A stretch of 64,000 bases of DNA from contig JASANG010001546.1 of NCBI GenBank assembly GCA_030248215.1, forward strand, positions 434,001-498,000, given 5' to 3'. This document shows positions 1 to 10,244 of the stretch, one piece after another; position 1 is the stretch's first letter, and every line of letters begins with the position of its first letter. The position numbers were made by a program, and so were the translations under genes. The DNA is from Enoplolaimus lenunculus (Eukaryota; Nematoda; Enoplea; Enoplida; Thoracostomopsidae). Under the pieces are notes generated by a model, which saw only the letters and a program-made list of their open reading frames with translations, had not been told where the DNA came from and searched no databases.

Positions 1-157
1 AGCGAATTTTGGTTTGAATAAAACTTTATTGAATTGAACCAGATTTAATTCAGTAAAGCCAATATTTCAACTTGAATGCTCAGCCAAATATTTTGTGTTT
101 TATTTTAAAATTCTTTTGTCGTTTGATTAACACATTTCTGTTTTATTTCATTAATTT

Positions 158-413
158 TACTCTGTAAATTCCAATGAGTTGATTAATCAGTTCAGCTAGC
201 GAGTTGGTTATTTCTGAATTTTAATATCAGTAAACATTAACTCACTCTGAGCTGAGTCGATTCTCACTTTGAATTGAGTTGACTCTGGGTGAGCTAGTTA
301 ATTAACTCAGAATGAATTCAATCAACTCAAAATTCATAGTTCTGATAGTAATAAGTCATACTTAGTGATTCAACTCATTCTAAGATCAAATCAACTCACT
401 GAAATTTACAGTG
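158..413. mobile_element. Foldback MITE, family F (copy in left arm)
   Basis: A nearly symmetrical element begins with CTGTAAATTCCAATGAGTTG and ends with the complement of that motif (CAACTCACTGAAATTTACAG). Most of its length can fold on itself as long TGAGTT/AACTCA inverted repeats. The same element lies at 38213-38469 in the right arm, and relatives lie at 21833, 25727, 60741 and 61089. It has no coding capacity. Its presence in both arms means it inserted before the duplication. Confidence 0.8.
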
Positions 414-585
414 TGAGGAAATGAAACTTATGAGCTGTAAATCACTTTGTATCTGATCAGGCTGTGACCTTTTAGCTGTTTTATTTTTGTTTTCAGTTAT
501 TTCACGTTGGCGGATGTATGAAACTCCTTTTGTCATCGGAAACCTTTTGCAGCGACAATTGAATCTTGTATTTTTCTTGTTTCAG

Positions 586-2550
586 GATGCTGTTTGCCTG
601 GCGTTGCTGGTCCACCAGGCAAACCAGGCGCTAATGGTCGCCATGGCTATCCAGGAATGCCAGGACAACCAGGCTTCCCAGGCCGTCCATCCGCCGTCTG
701 CGAAGAACCAACGCCACCTCCATGCCGACCATGCCCACCTGGACCTCCTGGACCTCCTGGACCCGGCGGACCCCGAGGTAAAATGTTCTTTAAGGTTAAA
801 CCAAGAGTCGATGATCACTCTTAGACAGGAGTGTGCAACTTTTGTTAAAAATGTGTGGCACAAAATGTACCACCGAAACAATTTGAGTAGCATACAAAAC
901 AGCATAGAGATCCCTTAAATAAGAGGGAGTCAGCCATAACGCAAAGTTCGCTGGATACATTCTTTTGTTCACAGAATTTACTCAGTTGCACAGAAAATGG
1001 TCATTAAAAAACAAAAAAAAAAAAACAATCCACTCTTGGTTAAACTAATTCACTAATGACAGCGTATTTATTTGCTAAACTTAACAGCCATGTTTAAGTT
1101 GTTGCCGTGGCTGAAAATTAGAAAAACGGAATGCAACCGGAGATGGACTTAAAGCAGAATACCAGAGGCAGAGAAAGCAGTCATGGAAATTTAGCCGAAG
1201 ACGGAGGCAAAACTAGCGGTTGTATCCGGCATTAAGGTTCAAGGTCCAGCTCCTGAGGCCCAGCAAGAAAGTCTTACAAAGGACCAGTTCCTGGATGCCC
1301 CAGTTGTGTTGAGTTTGTGTGTTAATTTATCTTTGCTCGTTTTTTGCTCAAAAAATTTTAAAATTCGTCAGTTTTGTGACATAAAAGTTGCATAAAATGG
1401 CGTTTTTCTCTTCAAAACAATGCAAAAACGACTGTTTTGCTGTTGAAATAAAATTACTAATTTTGTCGCAGAAAAGCGTTTAAAGTTTCATGGTTGAGTG
1501 AACTTCACTACGGAGACTTTAGTGCAAATCAGCAAAACTGACATTTTGCGTATTTTTAAATATATTTTTTTTAATTTTTTATCACAAAATGTGTAAAAAA
1601 CCAGGATGCAAAGTTAAATAACAGTTGATATCATCAAAATATATGTAAGCATGTAAGGCATGTATGTATGTGCCTATTATATACATAACATTTTGACCTA
1701 AAAACATTGCGTTTAAATCTCCAAATATTGTCAACATTTCAGGGACAGGGAATAAAATCCCTCCCGAAATAATCGAGAGACGAAAAAATGAACTTTTAAG
1801 GGAATTTAATTCTGGTTTTGCTTATTTCAAGGACAAATTTTTACAGCCTAAAATACGGCTGTAAATTACATTTTTTCCTTTCAGTCAATTTTTTAAAACT
1901 TAAATTAAAATTTAGAACAGAAAAACTATTTTGGTGCAGTTTTGATGCATACAGAAGATAACAGATGTTTAAAATTTTTTTGCCATCTCTAAACGCAGGG
2001 ATGTCATATTTGGTGTAAAATAAACGCGATATAGGAGAATACAAATGTTTTAGGGCGTTGATAACCTCGTGCATTACATCGAAAAATTGTCTTATTTAAG
2101 GATTCCTGATTAATGTATGGAATCGCTTGTTTTTCAGGTGATCCTGGCCGTCCAGGCAACCCTGGCCGTCCAGCGAACGATGGCAACCCAGGCCGACCAG
2201 GACCACCAGGACCTCCGGGTGATTCAGGCCGACCAGGCAGTGACGGTCAACCAGGAGAACCAGGTCGACCTGCAGAAAGCACTCCACCAACACCTGGAGA
2301 TCCTGGTCCGAATGGTCCACCTGGTCCACCAGGTCCACCTGGTCCTGATGGCCGTCCTGGAACAAGCGCACAGCCTGGCGGACCTGGACCACGAGGCCCT
2401 GCTGGTCAACCTGGTAATCCTGGCCAAGACGGCCGACCTGGACCAAATGGACCACCTGGACCTCCTGGACCTGCTGGTGAACGTGGTGTATGTCCGAAAT
2501 ATTGTGCTCTTGATGGCGGTGTGTTCTTTGAAGATGGCACGCGACGATAA
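586..2550 (+). CDS. Cuticle collagen, 3' part only (left copy)
   Basis: Two exons are visible: 586-777 and 2138-2550 (TAA stop). They are joined by a phase-1 intron with TTTCAG acceptors and a GAG|GTAAAA donor. The first exon opens with [14 protein letters not shown] and has a cysteine-rich break (CEEP...CRPC) in the Gly-X-Y repeat. The second is almost pure Gly-X-Y and ends in [19 protein letters not shown], the conserved tail of nematode cuticle collagens. Such proteins are secreted trimeric components of the cuticle. The two 5' exons, with the membrane segment and processing site, must lie left of position 1 if the gene is intact. The encoded residues equal those of the right copy (36107-38041); only silent changes were noticed. 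Confidence 0.93.
822..1000. mobile_element. MITE-A copy in collagen intron (left arm)
   Basis: Bases 823-840 read like the terminal motif GAGTGTGCAACT, and the far end near 985 carries AGTTGCA in the opposite sense. Inside are the family's hallmark GTACCACC and AATAAGAGGGAG blocks. It is related to the better copies at 11643-11899 and 33287-33561. The right arm has it at 37632-37803. Confidence 0.7.
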
Positions 2551-3198
2551 ACAATACCTCGATTCTTCTCTCAAAATGCCAATTCAGGCCAACGATCAAA
2601 GATCCACATTTAGAGACAATGCCAACTGAAAAAAGCCTGTCTGTATCCACAAACGATGTATTTGTGTCTGTCTGTCTTTCACATTGGACGTTTTTTGCCA
2701 ACGAATGTTTTCCTTCCTTGTGGAACACAAATTCCCTGTAAAACAATGAACAGTTTTTAGAACTTTTCTGTAAATTAATTTGTTTAAAATTTCAGATTTC
2801 ACTGATTTGAAGACGTTTTCTGGCCAATGAATTTGCCGTAAATGCCGTAGGCTTTACAAATTCGTAAAAACTTGGTGAAATCATCCAAATATTTCAATAT
2901 TTGTTTAAAAAATTCCGTTATTTTCCATAATAAAAGTTGGCATTTTGGACAGTGAACACTTTTATTTGTTTGTTTCTTTTAATAAATTTCGCTAGTTTTC
3001 CTCTCTGGATGTCGTGTGTTTTGTTTCAATTTCCTGTCTGACGGCGGTAAACTTTTCAGTGAAATTAAAAAATTCCTTCAGATCTAAAAATCAAACCAAA
3101 TCAAATGCTTCGTAGCGATTTTCATAAATTCTTCGACAATGATTTGGTTGATTGTTGCCAATGGAACTGACTTTTACCATTTATTTGCATAATAAAAT

Positions 3199-4347
3199 GT
3201 TGATACATGCAGCTTTAAAGCGAATTTAGTCCTATCTCTATTTTCGATCAATTTATACGACTAAACGCTTGAAGCATTTAAACCTACCGAATGTGACGTA
3301 AAAGGAGACACTGCTGCCTAAAATAATCATATTAATACAATAATAAGCTTTAAGGATTAATTGTAAAGGTTCAACTTGGAACAATTGGTTATGTGCGCTT
3401 CCCCATTATTGCCAATGTATAGACGAGATGCTAAAGCTGAACGTGTAAAAACAATTTCCGTACGCATATACACTATGCATGCCGCACTCCTGGCTGTCTT
3501 GTTTTGTTTTGTTCGGTTCGGTGATTAAATCCTTTTGATTTTCCATTTTCAGATAATTTCCGTCGTCCGGTTCCGCATAAACATTTTTCCGAATTCTTCT
3601 TGGTTCAAGTTCAGCAAAACTTTTCCAAGCATTTTCGTGATTTTGATACTAAGCAAACTAACGAAATATCGAGACACTCTCAGTGATTCAATTCAATATC
3701 ATGATATTTCTGATTTGTCCTCCTATTTATCGTATGATATTTGCAGCAAAAGTATGATGTAGTATTCCCGTTATTGTCCTTAATGTCGACAAACTCGGGA
3801 AAAGTTGTACCGAACTAAGGAAAAGGCCTAAAAAAAGTTTTCCGAACTTTGCCAAAACTCCCGCAAAAAATTTAACCGCAGCCGTATCTGTTTTTGCGAA
3901 GCCTATGGGCCATATACCTCAGAATGAACCCCGGACAATATTTATATAAATGTTCGCTAATGTTAGTTTTAGAAACGTCCCAGTTCCAGGCGGGTGTGTA
4001 AAAGAGTAGGCTTAGATTCTATCGCTTAATAGTTCGTTTCCCTTTTACTTTTTTCGATTTTACGGAACCTGATGGTTGGAAAATAAAAATTAGTATTGAT
4101 TTAAAACACAACAGTTTATTAAAGTTTAAAACTATACATTAAAAACTTAACAATTACAATATACAAGACACTGCCAACAGTGCCACCTTTGATTTCCTCC
4201 ATCAACGTGCGACTTGGCAATCACGAACGAATTTTAGCTGATCTAAATTTTTGAAGTCAGACGTAGGCATTCGTCACATTTCTGAACTAACTGAAACTAA
4301 AACATTTAACTGACTCTAATTTATATGCCGGAGTTACTTTCACATAA
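3199..4347. other. Intergenic, no gene seen
   Basis: AT-rich sequence between the inverted-repeat boundary and the first TeloMITE. A short piece near 3955-4025 (GGCGGGTGTGTAAAAGAGTA) resembles the right end of TeloMITE subfamily 2 in reverse. No exon with convincing splice sites or protein similarity was found. Confidence 0.5.
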
Positions 4348-4530
4348 GCCAATGTTACTTTTAGGGGGCGCAACAGTAAATTAAGCATATTCCTATGCGT
4401 AAACATAAGCCTAAGCGTTAAAAACTGTGTTCCTACGCCTAAGCTTAAACAAAAAAAGAAGTTTAGAGTGTAAATCTAATGTTTTGCAGATGCACCGGAA
4501 ACCTGGACGCCCCTAAAAGTAACATGGACC
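4348..4530. mobile_element. TeloMITE subfamily 2
   Basis: Starts GCCAATGTTACTTTTAGGGG and ends CCTAAAAGTAACATGG, an inverted pair. Between them are degenerate CCTAAG/TTAGGC hexamers and the subfamily 2 signature CCGGAAACCTGGACGC. Non-coding. Confidence 0.8.
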
Positions 4531-4555
4531 CTCACATTTCTGCGGTAGTTGTTCG

Positions 4556-5134
4556 CTAATTGGTACCACATGATGAATATATAATGACAATACGTCCATT
4601 TGCTGTTTGATATTCGCAGTCGCCGCAGTTCCCTTCAACCACTTATCACACGACACCACAGGACATTTATAAGAATATCATATGATACTTCAAAATTCTA
4701 CCAAATATCACATGATATTATGCGGTACAATGCACTTTGTGCGCACTAATGAAAAAGTAAAAGTTAGATAACGCAGTAGTGCATCATTTCCAATACTGAA
4801 TATGCTACAACGTCTCTGTTTCTGACGGCAATTTTCCCTAATCATATTCCTGAGTACAAACTAAATTATAAATTTCAGCATAATGATATAATACAGGACA
4901 TTCAGGTTAACTTACAACACCTTCGCAGGCATCATCAAACCTGTAATTTGAAATTGACTATATATTTCAAATTTGATATTGCAGTAGAAACGATGAGTGG
5001 CAAATCTGGATAGCCGACAACTCAAACTTTTTTACTTTGATAGCGGATTAGAGTACAGACAAAACGTTACACGCTATTGTAATAGAAACAAAACGCGTTT
5101 TAGGTCGCCTCAATTATAACGTGAACCCAGCATG
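4556..5134. mobile_element. Degenerate PIF-like non-autonomous element
   Basis: The right end (ATTATAACGTGAACCCAGCATG) matches the right end of the intact element at 48735-49414. Inside it shares repeated ATCATATGATA motifs and the CACGACA...CAGGACATTTAT block with that element. The left end is decayed. No coding capacity. Confidence 0.65.
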
Positions 5135-5275
5135 AGTCACTGCATCTTTTAATCAACGCAGCCAACTTTTCAAATTTTAAATGCCTTATATACAATAATT
5201 TAATCTAATCCAAAATATCAACGCTCACAGCCAGACCTTTTATGCTTTCGTCTTTTATATTTGATTACTGCTACT

Positions 5276-7944
5276 TCACCTTCGCTCATACCCTTTCTTC
5301 ACTTCAAACCCTACTTGACTTGTGGTGGATCCAATTAAACTGATCCCATTTGACGATTCCTTGAAGCATTTCTCGTCGTTGATCGATCTGCTTTCACGTT
5401 TTCGTTTCTTTTTTGGCTTCACATGCCGTATAACGTTGACAGACGAATCAGATACATCTCCAACGAAATCACTCCCTTCCGATTGTCCTGTGATGCTCAC
5501 AGTTTCAATATCAGACACTCCGTCAGACTGCGAGCTTGTACTTTTTCGTTTGTTTCGTTCAACTCTACGGCCGACCCCTGATGCCACTTGCGTGCTATCA
5601 ATGTTTGTTTTCAGACCTGCATCATTTTCATTAGAGGACTTTTTGCTCCGATTAAATTGCGCCGTTTTATCCAAACTGATTGCATCTGGCAATTGCTGTG
5701 ACCTGCTGCTCGAAGGGTTGACTTCAGGTATTAAAGTAGACTCACCCACTCGCTGACGACTAGAAAGACCCTTGCAGTCAGAACGAGCTAACGGTGGCAC
5801 TACCGGGCAACGAAATGGCGATTCTTGAACGCCTGAAGTAGACTTTCCACTACTCGGAGATTGAAGCTCAGTCTTAGATTGTCGTTCCGTCGTTCTTGTA
5901 TTTACCGAAACAGGTGTAGTCGCAGAGCATACAATATCGGGTAAACTAAAATTTGACAATAATATTTCACTATGAGTAACGGTTTCATTATTTTGCAAAC
6001 TAGAAATTCTTTTTACGTAACAAAAAATTTAACAAATGTCCCAAATCGAGGCTGCTGAAATATGTTTCACCAAAAGGCGTGAAACATCGGAGTAAACAAC
6101 AATTGCGTTACACACGGGGCACAGAAGACAAAATATGGATAGTGACCCCACAGCATTGGGTATTTCATGGTGTATTATATCAACTACTCTTAGATACATC
6201 AACTGCTCTCTCATCTCGCCAGGAGTGCCACCGACATTGTTATCGAAACCAAACTATAAGCATTAAAATTTCATCAAAGTTCCCGAGAAAAAATTCAAAA
6301 TCAACGCTACAACGTCCTTTCTTTAACACTGTTTCTTAAAATAACAAAAAATACAACTAAAACTCACCTGTGACCAATCAGATCCGACGGATTGCAAGTT
6401 GTTTCAACGTATTTACCGTGTAGAATAATCACTTTCGAGTGTGTTTCAATGCGAACGACTTTAAACAACAACCACGCGTCCAGTTCAACTCCACGCAACT
6501 GAGCAACGTCCGGGTTTGAACGACGCCACAAAGTTGCGTTGAAATATCCAAGCACATGAAGGCAAACTGACATTGGCGATATGTGTGTTACAACGCCTTT
6601 AATATACCAGGCAGTAAGTAGACTAACTGTAGTAAACAAAAACTGCAAACCTGTATTGTACTATAAACTACCCCGCGTATAAGTGTAAACCTAAACCTAA
6701 GCCTAAACCTAAACTTAGTCCTGAACTTAAACTTAAGCTAAACGTAACTAAAATTAACAGACATACAAACAATAAAAAACAGTACAACCGGAGGCCTACC
6801 ACAAGCTCAGCCAACAAATTGACTGTCGCATCTGGTACTGATACATTTTCGAAGAAGTTTCCGGCAATCAAGCTTGTGAAATTGCATGAAATGTTTTGAA
6901 AATTTCCCTGTTCGATAAGTTGGACCATGTCAATCGGGCAAATTTTACACGGCTGCGCCGCTCTGCCTTATTTGGCAAATGCCATCTTTGCTCACCTTCT
7001 ATAACATTACCTAGGTATGATTACTAATACTTATGTAGTACTGACCAAGTAAATAAAACAAACAAACAAAAAATGAACAAACAGCCAAACATCACTGACC
7101 TCTAACAATTGAACCGATTTCAGGTCGAAAAACAGCAAATTCAATTTGTAAATTAAAATGAATGCCCGCTTGGTCTTCATGAATTAGCGACGATGTGGGC
7201 ATTTTGATTTTGCCGTACGCGATCGGTATCCCAGAAAGCCTAAAACACAGTCAATATACATTTTTTTGCTTACAGTAAAACAATTTGACTGAAAAAAAAA
7301 CATAAAAAACAGCATAAAACATTCGACTAACATAAAACCCACAACTCAATTCTATGTGTTTAACTCTTTCTCGTAGTATGCAAAGCGTTCATTTGACTAG
7401 AAATACCGTACTTCCGTAAGTATGTACGTACCATTCGAACCCAATTACTGCACTTAAAACAAAACCAACAATTTCACCTACAAACCGCTGTACAGGTTGG
7501 CTCTTGCCAGATCTTCATATTTTCAAAAAACATCCATTATCCAGTTGTATTCCTCTGCATTCAGAATTCAGTTTTTCATGATATTTTCGTTTAACAGTTC
7601 CGATTGCGGTGTTTCAGATGCAATATTGACAACTGTACCCTTAATAACCGTTATGCAACCCAGTACAAGCGACTTAGGTTACAATATCTATTAAAGTCAT
7701 TTTCCGACCAAAAACGCCTTAAAGTATAGTTCTACAAACACAATAAGTTAAACCAAACTGCTTCTTCCACTTACTGAGGGTTATATTTCTTTAAACTTTT
7801 ATCCAAGAATTCTTTAATGCCTTTGTCGAGTTGACCTTGATACGACCATCGTAAATAAATGCAATAAACAAATGTGTCAACAACGATACCCGAATGCTTA
7901 TCAGCACAACTCAATCGTTTGGCTTCTTCGAAAGTTAAGCTCAT
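5276..7944 (-). CDS. POLR1F: RNA polymerase I subunit RPA43
   Basis: Four exons give about 420 aa: 7944-7775 (ATG), 7239-~7100, 6596-6368 and 5999-5276 (TGA); all phases agree. Residues about 15-100 match the Rpb7-like N-terminal domain, including SGIPIAYGKIK and the IHFNLQIEFAVFRPEIGS strand. Residues about 104-170 form the S1-type OB fold (GVVTHISPMSVCLHVLGYFN ... ILHGKY). The fourth exon is a long Ser-rich tail with a basic cluster KPKKKRKR at about 374-381, as in metazoan RPA43 (human protein 338 aa). In other organisms RPA43 pairs with RPA14 to form the Pol I stalk that contacts the initiation factor Rrn3/TIF-IA in the nucleolus. RPB7 and RPC25 share the fold, but the tail and the motif wording favour RPA43. 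The exon 2 end may be off by one base. A telomere-like repeat block lies in intron 2. Confidence 0.85.
6665..6735. repeat. Telomere-like hexamer block in RPA43 intron
   Basis: A run of CCTAAA/CCTAAG hexamers, a degenerate form of the nematode telomere repeat, in the intron between exons 2 and 3 of RPA43. It is probably the core of a decayed TeloMITE; the ends are no longer clear. Its - strand translation (a Leu-Ser-Gly-Leu string) is an artefact. Confidence 0.65.
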
Positions 7945-9834
7945 TCCAATTTAGACAATATACACATAGCAACAATGAAACAATAATCAAGTTAAGATAC
8001 TTCTGTCAACTAATAAACGATTGAGTAGCGTTTAGATTTGGGATGGTTCCTAACCAGTGCCGTGCTTAGAGCCCTTTATATCCCCACAATTGCTGGATCG
8101 TACCCAAGGTCGCCCCTCTCCAAATTCCACAGTACGGTATTTTAGCGATAAACTTTTAAATTGTCTTTAGTATAGATGGACACCAGATACCCGGATATTC
8201 GAATATGAAAAATATCTGGATATGTATCCGAAAAGAAACGTGTATCTGGATATCCGGATATATCCAGATTTGCGCCACGTTTTTAAATGCTATTTTGTGA
8301 AAAGAATTTTAGAATAATTTGCATTGTTTCACCATTAAAGTATCTGGAGCTAACGAAAAGAAATTCTGTATTCAAACCTGAGTTAAAATATTGAACCACA
8401 TTCCTGCATAATTTCATGATGATTAAAAATTGTGATTTCTTAAAACATGCCAAAATTAAAGACTTCAGTTTAGCTTGATATTTATCAGAATAATGGTTTC
8501 GTATTTTTAAATTAAATTAGCCCAGTGAAAAATTTGCATGGAATACGCACCGTCAAGTACTAAATTAATTACCTTTGCAAGAAACAAAATCTATTTATAT
8601 ACATATAGCAAGCAGCGTCGCGAGATTACATACTGGGCTTCATTTTAAATTCTGATCGCTCTAGATTTAATAATACGCCAAGCCTAATTGAGTATGATGC
8701 TAATTAATAAAAGGCTAGCTTGCAAATCTGTCAATCTGTAAAGAGCACATTTGAATTTCCCATAACACAGAACCCATAACTCATAACTTTTGAATTCAAT
8801 TCCTCCACGCTAAACGACCTTCTTCTCATACATCAAAACAGTCCAAAAGTACTTTATCAGCGATTCTAGCTGTCCGAATAATGAACAGCTTAGTGTGGGG
8901 TTGAGGAGTACTAGCCTCATTCTGCTTAGTTTTTTTCAAAACGCAGATGATTCAAGGAAGCCGCAGCCTTCTCCTGAGAGAAACCCACAAAATTAATTCA
9001 AAAAGGTTGGTTGTTACAGAAAATTTCCTCCTACATTTTTGTCGTGAAATTAATAGTAAAGTGCACTAAACCAGTCATCAAACGCAATAAATGACGCAAT
9101 CCAACTCAGCGAGTCGGTTTAATGCGAGGTTCACGGTATAACTGGGACAACCAAGAGCATTTTGACGTTTGATAAATTTGGTGGTCAGTCACAGTAAAAC
9201 AGTTTTCCTATTTTTGTCTGCCATCGAAACCTGGTGATGAAATAAAAACACTACTGCTTAACCTACTCGCTCACAATAGCAAATCTGTATTCTATCTGGT
9301 TTTTCTATTTAAAAAATGCCGGCAGTGCTTCTTCCAACTTCAAATAGCTTCTTGTTATCAAAGCCAACCCCTTTCAGAATGGCAGCAAACAAAATACTGT
9401 AACAGAAAATAACGTTTATTATATATAGCGAATCACAGTTCAATCAATTCGAAAGCAGTAAAATGAATAACATTACACGATGGCATACATTGATCGCTTA
9501 AGGACCGAATTTGTACACAATATTTGTCAGGACGTTAAACGAATAGTAAAAATAACGGAAACGGATAGTGATCAAACTAAATATAAACGGTTATAGAGGT
9601 AGAAAAATTTGAAAGATGTTATATATATTTCTACCAATGCAAATGATGAATGCAATATTCATCGAACAGCACTTTAAAATTTCAACGAAAAATAAAGCGT
9701 GCGCCCTAAACTTTTAATATTTTGGATGGTTTCGCCATTTGAAATCGAACAATCACAGCATATCTGTATTGCAAAATTAAACGACACATAAGCGATTTTC
9801 AACTCGCTATGAGCATAACAACGGTGGTATTTCT
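7945..9834. other. Intergenic, repeat fragments only
   Basis: AT-rich. Around 8185-8275 there is a cluster of GGATATCCGGATAT-type palindromic words. Near 9115-9190 a GTTCACGGTATAACTGGGAC fragment resembles the left end of the PIF-like family. Near 9553 an AACGGAAACGGATAGTGATC word recurs elsewhere in the window. No supported exon. Confidence 0.45.
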
Positions 9835-9981
9835 ATGACGGAAACAGTCACCGATTTATTCCGCAAACGGACATCCGATTACCCTTTGATATTTGATCAT
9901 TGGAAAGATATTACCTTTAACATTCCGAAGCATGAAAGGCCAGCTAAAAAACAGAAAGCAGAGGAAGAGAAATTTTTTTAA
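9835..9981 (+). CDS. Possible short coding fragment (uncertain)
   Basis: An ATG-to-TAA frame of 48 codons whose second half reads like real protein (SDYPLIFDHWKDITFNIPK, then a Lys/Glu-rich end). The first third, however, resembles a dispersed repeat also seen near 30950 and 59165 (ACGGAAAC...CGGATATCCG), so a transposon end probably abuts or overlaps it. It faces ADAT3 tail-to-tail. I do not recognise it. It could be a gene remnant, a terminal exon or chance. Confidence 0.2.
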   Translation: MTETVTDLFRKRTSDYPLIFDHWKDITFNIPKHERPAKKQKAEEEKFF

Positions 9982-10244
9982 ATAAGCGATTTTGATTCTA
10001 GAAATCGATCACCTATACCAATGCTAACTATATGCATGCGAGTTGCTTTAGCATAATTATGCAGTAATTCGAAAACTTCCACACTGCTTCCTTAGTTACA
10101 AGAGTACAATTCGTAAAAAACAAATCTTTCCGGAAAAAAAAGTTGAATATCCCAAAAAACTCTATTAATACAACACTAAACCTGGTCCTGTCTTAGCCCA
10201 TGCAGAAATTTACTCTATCACAACGCAAAAATACTCCTGTAAAT

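Larger units (their letters stand above)
1..3198. repeat. Left arm of large inverted duplication
   Basis: This stretch is repeated in reverse complement at 35460-38626. Position 1 pairs with 38626 and position 3198 with 35460; beyond 3198 and below 35460 the sequences diverge abruptly. The arms carry the same collagen exons, the same intron, the same two small transposons and the same 3' flank. Differences by eye are scattered single bases and small indels, for example an A-rich insertion of about 23 bases near 1005-1027 and about 8 extra bases near 1650 in the left arm. The left arm runs off the window edge, so its full length is unknown. Confidence 0.95.

Noticed and set aside
2096-2746. 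- strand and second-frame + strand open frames across the collagen exon
   Set aside because: Artefacts of the GC-rich Gly-X-Y repeat; only one frame gives the conserved collagen tail. The same holds for the mirror frames at 36007-36561 and 36100-36540.
6668-6928. - strand open frame with a Leu-Gly-Leu-Gly string
   Set aside because: It translates a telomere-like repeat inside an RPA43 intron.
8165-8280. GGATATCCGGATAT cluster as a possible regulatory array
   Set aside because: Similar words recur near 52740, 59170 and 30960 in repeat contexts, so a decayed transposon end is more likely.
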